Source: Adineta ricciae | Taxonomy: Eukaryota > Rotifera > Eurotatoria > Adinetida > Adinetidae | Reading direction: 5' to 3' | DNA length: 64,000 bases | Assembly: GCA_905250025.1 (NCBI GenBank) | Contig: CAJNOJ010000054.1 | Location: 310,001-374,000 of the forward strand | Shown: in pieces, positions 1-13,003 of the stretch | Layout: each line of letters opens with the position of its first letter | How positions within the stretch are numbered: the first letter of the stretch is position 1 | The notes under the pieces: generated by a model | Database searches by the model: none | What the model saw: the letters and a program-made list of their open reading frames with translations, nothing else | Told to the model about the DNA's origin: nothing | Translations under genes and position numbers: made by a program

Positions 1-1824
1 ATTTATTTACAAATAGATTAGGCTTCGCATATCAATACTGTATTACTAGAAGAACAGATGAATTCATTTCCATGATGGAATGAAACAGCACGAGTCAGGT
101 TATTCTCATTTCTTAGCATACGCTTTGTAACACACATTATCAAATATTCATCATACGTCGGTAAGTCTCAATGAAAAGAATGTAAATGTTGAAAAAGTAA
201 ACATCTGATGGATGATATCAATCAATAGATAATCCTGTTTTCAAATAAGAATTCAATAACGAGAACATATTGTATATATCAACATTCGATGATAGAATCA
301 AACTGATTTATCCATTGCCTTGCTAACGATGTCCAACTGTTGTGAACACACACACACATATATATACATAAAGCACACATCCGATTAACCGTTTATCTAT
401 CTTCTTTTTCTTGCCGGATGTCGAAACTCACCCGGAAGAGACATATATAGTATAGTATGCTTCGATATACTTTACGCCTAATTTAATTCGCATCATCTAA
501 CTAAACATCATAATGATGTATTACAAGAAGAAGAAAAAAAAGCTTCAACAAAAGTTATCATTCGTTTATTTGCAAAGCTGCGTTTTTCCTTCGTTATTTG
601 ATTTGCAATAAGAAGAAAATACATTTATTTGTTATTCGCGTGTACGATAGAACAAATGATGTTAAGGCTATACTAGTCAAGAAAAGAGTGCAACATGTGT
701 TGATGCATGCACTGGGAGTAGTTGCATACGCATGCGAGCACAATCATCGATCAGCGACAGCAACAGTAACAGCAAAATAGTAACGACAGCAATGCACGAG
801 ACTGATAAGTATTGCCAATTGTAATTGTCATTTTTTTCCGTCATTGTCGTACTCATTCTTTCGTCGTTTCTTTCCTTTCCTTCTTCGTTTTCTTCCTATT
901 GCTCTGTTACTCTTGCTATTACTGCTGCCGCTACTTCATTATCTCGAGAGACATATAAAGAATAGAAAGAACTAGCATCAGCATAACTGTTGAATTCCTT
1001 TATACATTGAAAATCACATTCAATTTATAAGAATTGACGACTCGTCGATCATGATTATAATGTGCTTACTTTCAAAACACACAGATGGATTGCCTATGAG
1101 CAGACTTTTCTTCTTCTTCTTTTTCTTTCTCTCTTCTATTCAATTTTGAGAGGACTGACTCGAACTCCATTTCCGGTATTACATGCTAGTACGCAAAAAA
1201 AAATGAATACGATATTACTAGAAAAGAGAAATGATAGTTATATATATGTGTAGGCTTATTAGATGTTTCTGGATTCCTTTTTTTTCTCTTTCTTTTGCAT
1301 AGACACATGATGAGCAAAAAAACAAATAGCTCACTATAGAGACTCTTGGTCGGTATGTGTAATCGTAAAATGATTTTCTTTTCTTCATCTTAGCACTTGA
1401 GCGTAGTCTAATTGTACGGAGGAATACGCTTTTTCTCTTTTTCATATGTCCCTTTTGCTCTGTCTCTGTCTCTCTCCCTCTCTTTCTCATCATTTGTCGG
1501 CAACGTTCTTTTCTTTCTTTTTCTTTTTTCAGTAATCTTGATAATAGTGATGGTGCCCGAGTCAATCACGTCAATAACATTGCATGTTGACGCAACTCTT
1601 AGTTCTTCTGGCTCTATATCAATCTTTTCTCTCTACATATTTTTTAGATGTGATGAGCCCAAGGCTTTTATTATTGTCGTGTGACTGGCGCGAAGACGTG
1701 ATGACACGTATCCATGTAGTTTCTAACATTATTATTTCATTCACCGTGGGTAAGTCTATTAGTGTGAAAGAGAAGAAGCAAGAGAATATGTTCACGAATC
1801 CATTCTCAATAGATTGTAGTTAAA
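1..1824. other. gene-free upstream region
   Basis: No ORF here has family resemblance or exon-like boundaries. The DNA is AT-rich with short simple tracts: CA/TA dinucleotides near 345-370 and pyrimidine-rich runs near 840-900, 1110-1140 and 1430-1530. The last part, up to the ATG at 1825, probably holds the promoter and 5' leader of the syntrophin gene. A TTGTAG acceptor-like site lies 5 nt before that ATG. Confidence 0.6.
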
Positions 1825-3905
1825 ATGCATGATCGTCAGCAACCATATTCAATCGAAGTGCTCTTCGAAGATCGTGTAACATTGAGCGATGGCCGTTCTA
1901 AACCTCATCTCGTTTTACTTCAATTAACATCGGAAACACTTATCATTCGTCGTCTTAAAACAGCTCAAGTATCATCAATTAATAATCAAGATACTCAAAC
2001 AATTGTTTCACGAAATGTAACACTTCGAAGACATCCCAAAACACGTTCGTTCGGTTTTTCTATCAAAGGTGGTTGTAATACGGGTAAGATAATGACAAAT
2101 ATTAGACGAGGCAATTAGTACATCGTCTTCTTTTCCATTAACAGGTTTTCCAGTACTTATTTCTCGTGTTGTTTACACCAATGCCCATCTTTTACATGTC
2201 GGCGATGCTATCCTATCCATTAATAATGAAGACATATCAAATCTAACCCATGATGAAGTCATTGCTAAATTGCGAACTATTTCTAACGATCAAGTTGATT
2301 TAACTGTTAAATATATGACTAATATGGCCCCATATCTTCAATCAACACCATCAACAATACGATCATCATTATCCTCATCAGTAGTTCCATCCATACCACC
2401 TACGAGCTTTACCCTTCCAACATCTGCTTCGGTTCGTATGCGACGACAACAAAATCGTTTGTCAGCAGAATATCCATGTCGGTATCATCGGCCGGGTAAA
2501 CAACAACAACGTCTGTCATTAATGCTGTCTGATCAATTACAAGTAAGATTCGCTCATTTGACAACATACCTCGAATTTCTGTGAAGAAAAGAATTCGGTT
2601 TGGATAATCGTGTCAACATATAACTGTCAGTGATATTATTCTAAAAGTCTTCATAATCTAAACATAAACAATTTTCCCCAAAGAAAATAAAAGATTCATC
2701 GTTGCAGAACAAAAATGATTAAAAAAAAAAGAGAATAGATAAACCAATTATTCAGTTATTTTTAGGATACTGAAGAACGTGAACTACTCAGTCGATTACT
2801 ATTATGTGAAAACGAGAATGAACGATGTCGACGGCAATTAAATGCTTATGCCAGAGAACAGAAACAACAACAACAACAACAAGAAGAAGAAGAACAGCAA
2901 GCAACCTCATCAATTAGTACCTTAATTGACGAAGACGATGAAGATAATGCAACAGTTGATTATGTTCCCGTCCAAGAATATTCTCTTCTTTATGCTTATG
3001 TCACTCAATATCTCAGTGGTACCGATAAATTACGCACAAACTCTTTTCAATTACATACTCTTGACGGCTCACAATCGGGAATCATTATTGCTGATACATC
3101 TGTTCAACAACATATGTGGATATCGCGTATAAATATGGTTATACATAATTTAACCACTCGAACGTTAACAGAATTGAATCAAACATTATTACCGAGTGAA
3201 CAAGTTCTATATGCAACGTGGGTACATGAGCGTATAGCAAAAGTTGATCAGAATCGTTTACCAGAATGGAAGGCGATGTTTCTCGTCTTCAAAGGTAGTG
3301 ATCTTTATATTTTTGATGAAAACAAACCACCACCATTATGTGCGTATGATTTCATCTGTTGTTCACGTGTTTATCCTATTGTTGAAGTGTTAATTGAAAT
3401 AATCTCTCCAAAGTATCGTCTGGACGATCGACAACATTGTTTTACATTAACCTTATCCACTGACGTTGCTACTCAAAGTCGATATTTAAATTTCGAAACG
3501 AAAACTGAACTCGATGAATTCAATTCGAATTGGCAGCGATCGCTTTATATGGCCGTACATGCGCTGAAAACTCGAGCATTCGGTTGTATGTACCAAGGAC
3601 AAATCTGTCGTTTAATCATCGATATTTTCAAAGGTTTTGAAATGTTAAATAATGAAACAAATTTCACTCTTTGGTCGTATACATTCGATCAACTACAATC
3701 GAGTTCTGATAATGGACGCGATAAGATTTATTTTGAGTTCAAACGTGATTTGGTCTCTTCAGAGAAGAATGAAGTGCCAGTTCGTATCGAAGTGCAATGT
3801 CAACATTTACGTATTTTGATTCATGTGATTAATGCTTTCTTAACAGTTAAATTAATTGGTAAACGGGATGATACCATTATTCAAGAGAATCTTTCCAGTG
3901 ATTAG
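1825..3905 (+). CDS. SNTG: gamma-syntrophin (PDZ-PH adaptor)
   Basis: This is a membrane-associated adaptor of the dystrophin complex. Three exons can be read: 1825 to about 2085, about 2145-2542 and 2766-3905, with GT-AG introns that keep frame. Residues 1-60 form a syntrophin-type N-terminal strand region ending in VSRNVTLRRHPKT. The PDZ domain follows, with FGFSIKGG as its carboxylate-binding loop and VGDAILSINNEDI across the intron. A low-complexity Ser/Thr linker and a Gln/Glu-rich stretch (about 2866-2900) lead into a PH-like region containing LPEWKAMFLVFKGSDLYIF, then a C-terminal syntrophin-unique region. The single PDZ with its VTLRR lead-in and the WKAMFLVFKG segment fit the gamma subfamily better than alpha/beta. 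The gene converges on the truncated meckelin, leaving about 300 bp between stops. I am confident of the family and less so of gamma-1 versus gamma-2. Confidence 0.85.
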
Positions 3906-4203
3906 ATGTGTCTTTTGCTTTCGATTCGTTTCTCTCTGTTCTCTGTACAAAGATTTTATTTTTTGCATAAAAATAAAAAACAAATGTATCCAGTTGTGGC
4001 GTTAGACAATATGACATACAGAACTGTTGATTGAAAACATATTTGACAGACGGTTTCATCTTTATCTCCTGCATTAAGAGGGCAAATGGATGTAGATAAT
4101 TTTTCTCGTACCAGAAAGAAATAACATGTATTAAGTACAATTTATGATATTATTTTCTCAGAGAAAATAATGCCCAAAATGTAGCAATATGTTTGTATGA
4201 GAT

Positions 4204-5998
4204 CTATATCAGTAATTCTCGTGGAACTAGAGTTTTCTTTGACAAATTTCGACGGCCGAACGAGTTTCGTAGTCCAACAGCTATCAAATTGAGTAGATAA
4301 GCTAGAATGGCTGCTAAGACGTAATCTTGAGAAAGATAATCGATGAAAAGAAACGTTGTTGCGTTCCAGATGAACAAAGAATCTTCTTCGCCATAGAATA
4401 AAATCTTCGTAAAAGTTCGATCATTATCTATTTTTCGAAGAAATCAAGATGCTAGGTTTACTGATGATTATTACTTACCGACGAAGAATAAACTATCCAA
4501 ATATCCGGCTAAACCCGAACCAATTCCAATTTGGAACTCGTAGTTGAAAATTTTCTCGAGAAAATATCGATTCCGAATGAAGTAATGGTGAGCTGGCAAT
4601 GAACAATCAATATATGCACAAAGAAAACTATTCAAATTTTGATACGATTCAAGTAGAACATCGGTATAATTTTCACGACCATTCATTCTTCGTTTAGGTC
4701 CCACAAAATTCTAAAAAAATCCAACGATTTCGTGAATCCGTCCATGATTAAGTCTTACGTAGTATTTCCGAAATAATGCTTCATATTGCATCCGAAACGA
4801 TCGATTAATTTTCATAATAAAGATTTGATCCGATGAATTGTCCTGTAGACCACGCGTTCCACTCATCATTCTTGATTCCCGGTCTAGATTCATTAACATA
4901 TCTTTCATATTTACATCAGTTGTACCATGCGGAGATCGACCATGAATGTAATAACCATGGCGAATGTGATCGAGAATAAAAACACTTATGTTCGACACCG
5001 AACATAAATCGACGAAATTAATTATTTTATCTTCGATAAAACGTTGATAGAAGATTATATAGACAATGTATTGAAGAAAAGCTAGAAAAATGAGGTCAAT
5101 CAATGAACTTTCAAGCAAATGAATTCTACCGGTGCCGACAAGAATAGGAAAAGCAATACCAGTACGAAAGACCTTATCGTAATCGACGGTACTATTTTCC
5201 ATCCGTTCAGGTTCGGAAAGAGAAACGATCGGATTAGCTGAGGCGAAATTTTCCAGACCAATGACCTAGATTTTCAATGCAGATACGGAAATTTGAAAGA
5301 GATCGCTTACTTTAAGTAACAATAGTACTAATAGTAGGTGAAATGACACACGAATACGACGAAAGGTTTGAATTTCATTGAATTCATTAGCAACAAAACA
5401 CGTTCGCCAAGCAGAAACATGATTTAAGTCACCTAAACATTCTCAAACTCTGACTTTCCGTTCTGATTTCGAAAGATTTTCCCACCTGCTTTCGGCCTTT
5501 CCCAATCCATAAAGAAAATATCAATAGTCGTTTGTCGCGCAATCACATGAATGATATCGATGGTTTTCAAAACGAATGCAACGATCAGAAGTATCCGAAA
5601 TTGATTCTGCACCTTCTTATATTCATCCTCGAAATATGGTTCATACTGTTTCTAAAAGTAAATCAACTATCAAAATCTAGTTAATACATAAAAAAAACAT
5701 TTCAATAATCACTTTGATAAACACCAACCACCATACAGAACCAGCAGCTGCCACCAAGAAAAACACAGTGCCAACAATACCCATAATATAAGCGAAAAAT
5801 TTACCGATTGTCTATAGATGAAATCATAGTAGTTCTAACGAATATCAATGAATATGTAATCCTTACCGCTAAGTCGATTATTTCTCTACCAGATTTCGAA
5901 AACCATGCCCAGGTGCGCATGAAAGCAAGAATGACACCTGCACCTGATAATGATCCTATTGCGATCCAAATATTCCGAGTGAAAGTGTCAGCTTCCAT
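4204..5998 (-). CDS. TMEM67-like: N-terminally truncated meckelin paralogue
   Basis: This is a multi-exon copy of the membrane half of meckelin, the transition-zone protein of cilia. The first recognisable exon starts MEADTFTRNIWIA and carries the first membrane segment. Later exons contain DWERPKA, WRTCFVANEFNEIQ, the hallmark YYIHGRSPHGTTDVNM, and a C-terminus ending GRRNLSKKTL then RELLI at the TAG (4204-4206). All exons read are open and the splice sites are plausible, so it is not an obvious pseudogene. It lacks the signal peptide and the cysteine-rich extracellular half present in the complete copy at 8509-12746. Upstream of 5998 homology stops at once, an in-frame TGA sits two codons before the ATG, and nothing meckelin-like occurs in 6000-6800. 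It could be expressed as a short membrane form, or it could be a decaying duplicate. Identity is sure; the start is tentative. Confidence 0.8.
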
Positions 5999-6827
5999 TT
6001 GAGTTCACGGTGATTATTTCTTAATCAAGGAAACACGTGTGTCCTAGTTGAAAGAGAAAAGGAGAAATTTGAAAGCAAACCTAACAATAAAAACGCTGAA
6101 TACACACTATCGATAAGAACTCTTGCCAACTAACAATCTTTTTTTCTCTCCTTCTCTCCTTCTTCTTTTTCTTCTGTTTTATTGATAGTAGTGATAGCAA
6201 CTGACTATACCCTATCACATACACATCTGCGAATGCTTTATGAAACGTTATATTGAATAATCAATGGTTTGCTCGGTATGATCTAGATTGTTCTGTATTT
6301 GAAGAGAAAACGAAGAACACGTTTGTCTCTTTTCTTTCAATCACGATTGAAGTTCATTAATTAGTCTGTTTATTAATGAAAAGAAAAAGAATGACGAGAT
6401 TGACTTACGTGTGAACGGTGAGGAGAACGAAAAATGTGTTGATATTCTGTGATTGACTAGGGTAATCGATACAGGTTATGTCTACACGGTACTTTTGTTG
6501 TAATATGAGAAATAAATAATTAGACGAGAGCAGGAGAGCATGCAAACAATCAATCATTGGATATCTGATCACATTCAATGGAATATCGATTTGACTACGA
6601 AGGTGAAGGAGACATTTTCTAAAGGATCATTTAAAAAAATCTCCATCTCGCTTTTTTCTCGTCGTGTATTGACACAAGATGCAAAACGTTGTTAAATGTC
6701 ATCATCAATTTTATTCTTCATTACGGAAACATGACTTTAAGCATGCAAACGCATAATTTGTTTCCATATACAAATAACATTCGCAAATATAAGAAGGTAA
6801 GAGAATCATTTCATCATACGAAAGTTC
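5999..6827. other. gap where the missing meckelin N-terminal half would lie
   Basis: No coding region is seen on either strand. A pyrimidine-rich run lies at 6138-6178. This is the position where the N-terminal exons of the truncated meckelin copy would be expected, and no cysteine-rich exon is present. It may act as the promoter of the short copy. Confidence 0.5.
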
Positions 6828-8030
6828 TTAATTAGTACGAGGGAAAATAGATAAATGATCGAGTATAATTGGTTCGCGAATAGCTGTTCTGCTACTGGTC
6901 ATATTGTATGCGTATCTACCGATCAATAGACCAGCAACGGTGTCTAAAGCTGCGCCAGTTCTTCCATCTTCAGAACGACAGTTTGCGTATGTAGCAACAA
7001 TCAAATCACGACTAGGAGTCATCCAAAAGACGGTATCTTGCCCAAATATATCTCCACTATGAACAAGAGCTTGACCGGGAGTTGCCCATGTGCGATTGTA
7101 TGCCGAAACACCTAATCCATAACCTTCAACACCAATAAACGGACGTTTGAGTTTTTCTGAGGTTTCAGCCGTTAAATAGCCTGTACTAACACCAACAACA
7201 TGTGCGTGTAAGAATTTTGCCCAATCCTGAAGTGTACAAGCAATATAACCACCAGGACCCGCTGCACTCTGATCGTTGTGCAATACAGTAGGAGAGAGTA
7301 GAGGACGTGGAATAGGTGTTATTGTAGTTGAGGGTAAATCGTGACCAACTGGTGTTTTCGGTGGAATACTTTCGTTATAAACGACACCAATAATTGCACT
7401 AGTCATTTGCAAAGGAGTGAAAACATGTTCTTGAATTAATGATTCCCAATCTTGACCTGTTATCTGTTCTATCATAGCGGCAGCTACGGCATAACCTTGA
7501 TTAGCATAGAGATATTCACCTGGTGAAACTTCTGGACCGTCTTTCAGAACAGTTTCAGCAACCCAATGACGAATTTCTCGGAATGTACCTTTCTGAACAA
7601 TCAATTTATTGTAATGACGACTATAGAAAGTGGTACTCTGTTGCACACCTGATCGATGTGCTAAGAACTGTTCCAAAGTTGCATTTCGAAAAACGCTACT
7701 GAAACTCATGAAATCAGGAAAACACTCGCGGATTTGCGTTGTCCATGAAATAATTTTTCGGTCAACGAGTCGACCAGCAAGTGTTGCTGTCATCCATTTT
7801 GAACATGAACCAATATTAATCGGATCGGTAACTAGAAGAGGTGTTGATTCACCTTGTCGACGATAGCCAGATGCTCCTTGTGCGACAATTTCTCCCTTTT
7901 TCAATGCTATAGTCGACAAACCTGGCATGTTATACCTCACACGAATAGGGTCTAATTCTGCGCTGACATCCACTGTATCACCGGCAATTCTCTGTGCTAC
8001 AAAGCAAATTAAAAAAATAGCGAATACCAT
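6828..8030 (-). CDS. secreted class-C beta-lactamase-like serine hydrolase (peptidase S12 family)
   Basis: This is a 400-residue single-exon gene, unlike its intron-rich neighbours. Residues 1-17 look like a signal peptide (MVFAIFLICFVAQRIAG). The three S12 motifs are intact: S75-C-S-K78 (nucleophile and base), Y175-A-N177, and H324-S-G326 in the HxG/KTG position. GPGGYIACTLQDWAKF (around 258-273) is the usual helix before the C-terminal part. The family includes class-C beta-lactamases, D-Ala-D-Ala peptidases, esterases and animal LACTB. The catalytic set predicts an active acyl-enzyme hydrolase acting outside the cell or in the secretory route, but the substrate cannot be told from sequence. 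It lies between the two meckelin copies on the same strand. The lack of introns and the bacterial-type domain fit horizontal acquisition, which is common in bdelloids, although retrocopying is not excluded. Confidence 0.85.
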   Translation of the reverse strand: MVFAIFLICFVAQRIAGDTVDVSAELDPIRVRYNMPGLSTIALKKGEIVAQGASGYRRQGESTPLLVTDPINIGSCSKWMTATLAGRLVDRKIISWTTQIRECFPDFMSFSSVFRNATLEQFLAHRSGVQQSTTFYSRHYNKLIVQKGTFREIRHWVAETVLKDGPEVSPGEYLYANQGYAVAAAMIEQITGQDWESLIQEHVFTPLQMTSAIIGVVYNESIPPKTPVGHDLPSTTITPIPRPLLSPTVLHNDQSAAGPGGYIACTLQDWAKFLHAHVVGVSTGYLTAETSEKLKRPFIGVEGYGLGVSAYNRTWATPGQALVHSGDIFGQDTVFWMTPSRDLIVATYANCRSEDGRTGAALDTVAGLLIGRYAYNMTSSRTAIREPIILDHLSIFPRTN

Positions 8031-8508
8031 TCAAATAGCAGCAAGTAGGTCACGTTTATTAGATAGATGCAATGTACGAAATGTAGAATGTTTTAAACGA
8101 TGGACATTAAATAGCAAGAAAAGAAGTATTTGCATATGACTTAGATTACTCCTGATCTTTACGAGAAAATTAGCTTCTGACATTTGAGTATAAACTGACA
8201 GTATCGTTTTTCTAAATCGATATTCTATTCAACTTAATCCGTTGTGCTTTATCGTTCTGATCGTTCATTTAAAAGTTAATGATTTAATATAGGGATACAC
8301 AATAACACGATTACCTTGTAATCTGTATGTAAGAGTATACAACGATCACGAAATATGAGCAGGCCTTTCCGTAATGAATCAGTTTTAGAAAAACGATTGA
8401 ATCTTTCATTCGTTCCATTTAGCGGATCAAAGTTAATTTCATGAATTATTTGAAACACGACAGTAAACATACAAAAGAAAAGATTCGTTTTCAAACTAAT
8501 ACAAAAAT
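8031..8508. other. intergenic between hydrolase and meckelin
   Basis: This stretch holds the hydrolase promoter and the meckelin 3' end. Apart from short ORFs without family features, I see no gene. No pyrimidine-AG acceptor lies immediately before the hydrolase ATG, in contrast with several other genes in the window. Confidence 0.5.
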
Positions 8509-11500
8509 TCAAATAAGAAATCGTTTATCAATCAATGTTTTCTTCGCCAAATTTCTTCGGCCCAACGATTGACGCATTTTGACTGCGATCTAAGAAACAG
8601 AAAAAGCAACCATGATTTGAAAGCAGAAAATCGGCATTTTCTTACCAGATTCAGTATATAAGTAATAATTCCTGCTAGAACATAATTAAATGCAAAATAG
8701 TCAATAAAGAGAAATATCGCCATGTTCCACATTAATAAAGAATTTTCATGACCAGCAAACATTGCTTGTCGAAAACTCTTTTCTGGATCTATTCGAGCGA
8801 GAAATGATTTCGAAGTTGTTTTGCGAAGGAACTTACCCACAAAGAAGATGCTGCCAGAAGCACCTGTTGTTCCAGTTAGCTCAGATGCCACTGGAAATTC
8901 ATAATTGAGAATTTTCTCAATAAAAAATCGATCTCGGACAATGTAGTTGTATGTCGGAGAGGCATGATCGATAAATGAACACAGGAATTCATTCAGATTT
9001 TTGTACGATCGCATGAGAGCTTCGGATTCTTGTTCACTATTTTTCTGTGTAGTATTTGTAAGCATCCGATTCTGAAAATAAATCAAAAGATCATATACGA
9101 TTTGTATTGAGAGAATAATCCTACTTGATAGCTTTGAAGTAAAACATCATATTGGATACGAAACGGTCGATCGATTTTGATAATAAACGTTTGTTCTTCT
9201 GATTTCGCTTGTAAACCACGTGTTCCACTCATTTGATTTGCTTCGCGTTCAAGATTAACCAACATATCTCTCATATTTACATCAGTTGTCCCATGCGGTG
9301 ATCGACCATGAATATAATATCCATATTGATTATCCGCCAATATAAATACACTAATATTCGATACCGAACACAGATCAATAAAATTCAGTATCGAATCTTC
9401 GAAAAAGCGCTGGTAAAAAGCTATATAAACTAAGTATTGGATAATGGCTAGAAGAGAAAATTGATGAATGTTGATTAGAATCAATGGTATCAGTACCTGT
9501 TCCAAGCCACATGGAAAAAGCAATTCCGACACGAAGAATACCATTGTATTCCGGAACGTAATCGGTGGATGATGGAAAGAGGTTGACACCTGATTGAACT
9601 GTCGCGACATTCTCCAGATTAATAACTTTGAGTAGGAATAGAAGGAAGAATAACTGGAGTGTTGGATTGATGCGACGAAATGTTTGAATTTCATGAAATT
9701 CATTCGCAACAAAATACGATCGCCAAACGGAAACAGGATTAAGACTTCCTAGAAGAGTTTTTGGAAAACTTTGCCAGAAAACAATTCGTTTCTCTGCGTA
9801 CCTGCTTTAGGCTTTTCCCAATCGATGAAAAAGATATCCATAGATGCTTGACGAATAATTAAGTGAAGAATATCGAAGGTTTTCAGAATGAATGCCACCA
9901 CAACTAATACAGTAAACGATATTTGCTGAGTTGACGTAGGGATAACCAGATAAACTGCATCTTGTCTCTAGAAGCAAACGTTTCGTATTGAGTTTTAACA
10001 ATGAAAACAGAATGGTACTTTGAAGAATATTAACCACCAGAGCGAAACGCCTGCCATGACAACGAAGAAGGCAGAAGCAAGAATGTTACAAATGTAGAGA
10101 AATAATTTTCCGATTGTCTGAAAGATCAGAAGAAAATCATTGATTTATGGGTGAAAATCTGTCAACATACATGTAAATCAATAATTTCTTTTCCTTCACG
10201 AGTGTGCCACATCGTTGTTCGAGCAAAAGCAAGAAGAATTCCCACACCAGACAAGACACCAACCGCTATCCATATATCTCGAATATGGGTGTCAAGGTTC
10301 GTCCGATAAGTAGATTGAAAGGAGACCTATTTGACCACAAAAAAAGAAACAGATAGATATTACAAATCGATGGAATTCAATCGATCTAGGAGAGCCGTGC
10401 GCGCACACATTCGATCATTTCATTAGAAAATCATGCTGTAGAACAAAGCGACAACATACTATTTAATAACGCTAAACATGTATACATATCAAATTGAGGT
10501 TTTCTGTTTCTTGTCGCGATCTTCAGTTCCTTACCTGAACGATATTGCCTTGACCAATACTTGACGATGATAATTCAGCATATTCGACGATGACCATAGG
10601 TGGTCGGATGTAGGCTCCTCCACTCGATAGGGTCGTAACGATTTGAATCGATTTAGCATAATGAATACTCGCTGATTCTAAAGAAAAATGATTGAGTGAC
10701 AAAATCAGATTTAACTGTGCCTATCTGCATACGATTATCGATTGAAAGACCTGATAGACGATCGAGTAGAAAAAAACGTCGATGATAAGCCCATGTCGAT
10801 TCATCGCCTAGAATTCGCTCATTTTATTAGAAAGGGATCTTTCAAAAGATGTTTACTATTCTTATTTGGAGTTGCTCCAGTATTTGATACGTAATTCACA
10901 ACAACAACGGAAGCAGGTATCATTTGTTGAACGCCAGATTGTGTAAACACGATATCTGTGATAAAATACTTCGAATTCGAATTTATTAATGTGCAAAACT
11001 TACATGGATCGAAGAATGCTGTTTCATAGGATGGTGAACTCCACAATGCATCTGCTCGAATATTACACTAAATAGACAAAGTTCGTTACCTGACTTACAT
11101 CTCGAAAAAAGAACTTACTGATCGTTTGTAGGACGTACCGAATGTGAAAGCAGCTCGACCATCTGTATAACCACCACCACATAGTTGCATATAAGAATCG
11201 AAAGCATCAACTAATCCTAGAAATTGTCCAGTCGCTGAATATTTCGCCAGTTTAAACGTAATGATGCCATTCGGAGTGAATGTTAGTGGTATCCAGCTAT
11301 AAGTTGAACTACTTATTTCAGTATAATATGAAGTTGGATAAGCAAGAAACGGTATCGATGTTCTGAAATAAAACATCGATGTTTCATTAAACAAAGAACA
11401 ACGGAAATTCTCGTATTACCGGCTAGAAACAGCTGTCCAAACTGTTTGTGATACTTGTGGATTCCATATGTAAGTATCATATAGATAGTAGGCGTAGCCA

Positions 11501-12746
11501 GAAAGACCATAGTAGAATTGCATGGCAGCAATATTCGCCAAAACCTGACACGCAGTGGCGTTTGATAAAAGTGTTCGTGTGGACGATTGTAGATTTGCTG
11601 AATACAGATTCATCTGTGAAAAGGACGAGATATTTTTCTTTTGGAAATAGACAAGTTCGTGATTTACTCGACAAAGATAGAACGATGCTGTGAGATGTTG
11701 TTGAATGAATGCGGATGGTGTTGGTGACTATATTCAACACGATAGATCTAATTCTGTCCTTAAAAAAATTACGTACAGAGAATCGATTGATGTTACCAAA
11801 TGTAATGCCGGAAGAAGTGTCTTGAACATAAGTAAGACACATACCATCCTTCGAGAATAAATAGGAATATTACATTTTATATGACTGAAAAACTCACCTG
11901 AACGTCCTGTGCGGTACAACAAGAGAGACTTGATGCTGAACCGTTGTATCGAGGAGTAACGTTAGCACATGGAGTACACCTAATTTACAGAACGAAGAAA
12001 CGATATAGAATGCTGTTCGAAAAAAAAAAGAAAAAACAACTGACCGTTGACCATCAAGATCAGGCCATGTTCCATTTACGCAGGTGACACAACTCGAGCC
12101 GCCAATTCTTGGTTGACTGGAAGAAGCTGAACTTCCTGAAATAAGGCTGCCATCGATGGTTGCTTCACCTGAAATAACACGTTATATAACAATCTGGAAA
12201 CGATCACAAAATATGATAATTGATTACCAAAAACTCTATTTGTTCCAGTTGAATTGCACGACGCACTACTAGATATAGTACATCCAAATCCGTCCTTTGA
12301 TCGTACCTGAAAAAGACGAAATGGAAAATGTAGTTTTGTCTACATATAGTAGACTCTGTCACGTACATAATTTGATGTGCATGGTAAGCAAAGCACTGAA
12401 CCTCCACCTTGATTCACACCGTAGTAATACGAGTCATTGGCACAATCACATTGTGTTGGATCTAAACGAAAGGAATTCAAATCAAGTGATGTGTTGCCAT
12501 GAAGATCTTTGAGATGTTCTTGATAACGAAGAAAGTACCATTCGTTTTCTGTTGAGCATTGTTCGGACAAGACGAACATTGTATGAGAGCAGTATCGAAA
12601 TACTCATTCGTTGAACATGATGTCACAAATGGAACGCTCGCTTGATAAGCTGTATACAAAGATGTTTGAGCAAAAACAATTGAGATTGGAACGATGAGAA
12701 GGAAGAAAAATGGAATCGATTTGTATAAAACCATGTTCACTACCAT
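8509..12746 (-). CDS. TMEM67: meckelin (ciliary transition-zone membrane protein)
   Basis: Meckelin is a Frizzled-like multi-pass protein of the ciliary transition zone (MKS module). The first exon begins at 12746 with a signal peptide, then the cysteine-rich start CSTNEYFDTALIQCSSC. Many further small exons with Cys pairs follow (CDCANDSYYYG, CLPCTSNY, and CVTC-type pairs near 12090), then an extracellular beta-rich region (11000-11900) and the membrane half. The latter includes IWIAVGVLSGVG, DWEKPKA, YYIHGRSPHGTTDVNM and DPEKSFRQAMFAGHENSL. The last intron (about 8595-8645) joins in phase 0 to a final exon ending GRRNLAKKTLIDKRFLI, which matches the conserved meckelin tail and puts the stop at 8509-8511. 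Introns are about 45-90 bp. Head-to-head with DRP1, 257 bp apart. TATGTAG lies 5 nt before the ATG. Some exon edges in 10300-12300 were not fixed. Confidence 0.88.
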
Positions 12747-13003
12747 GAAAACTACATAAGAAGAGAATCATCGATTCGATTCATCATACAGGATCAATTT
12801 CATGTTACTGTTACTTAGAGATATCCTTCGTCACTGTAACAAAAATGCATAGATGTGAGAGAAAATCGCTTGAGGAGAAGAGAAAGGATTTCATTGGTGG
12901 ATAGTTTCCTCCAGTCATTGAACGGTAACATCTATCGTATATTTCAGAAGAAGGAAAATCCCGTGATAGCATTGATCTCATTTTTATTTTCAATTTAGAT
13001 CGA
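12747..13003. promoter_or_regulatory. shared upstream region of meckelin and DRP1
   Basis: This 257-bp space separates two divergent start codons and must hold both promoters. On the plus strand a pyrimidine-rich tract ends in TTTAG 4 nt before the DRP1 ATG. On the minus strand a CTTCTTATGTAG site lies 5 nt before the meckelin ATG. Both look like splice acceptors of a 5' UTR intron or of a spliced leader. No TATA element stands out. Confidence 0.45.

Noticed and set aside
1062-1823. Several 60-115-codon open frames before syntrophin
   Set aside because: They lie in low-complexity pyrimidine-rich DNA on both strands, with no motif and no exon-type joins.
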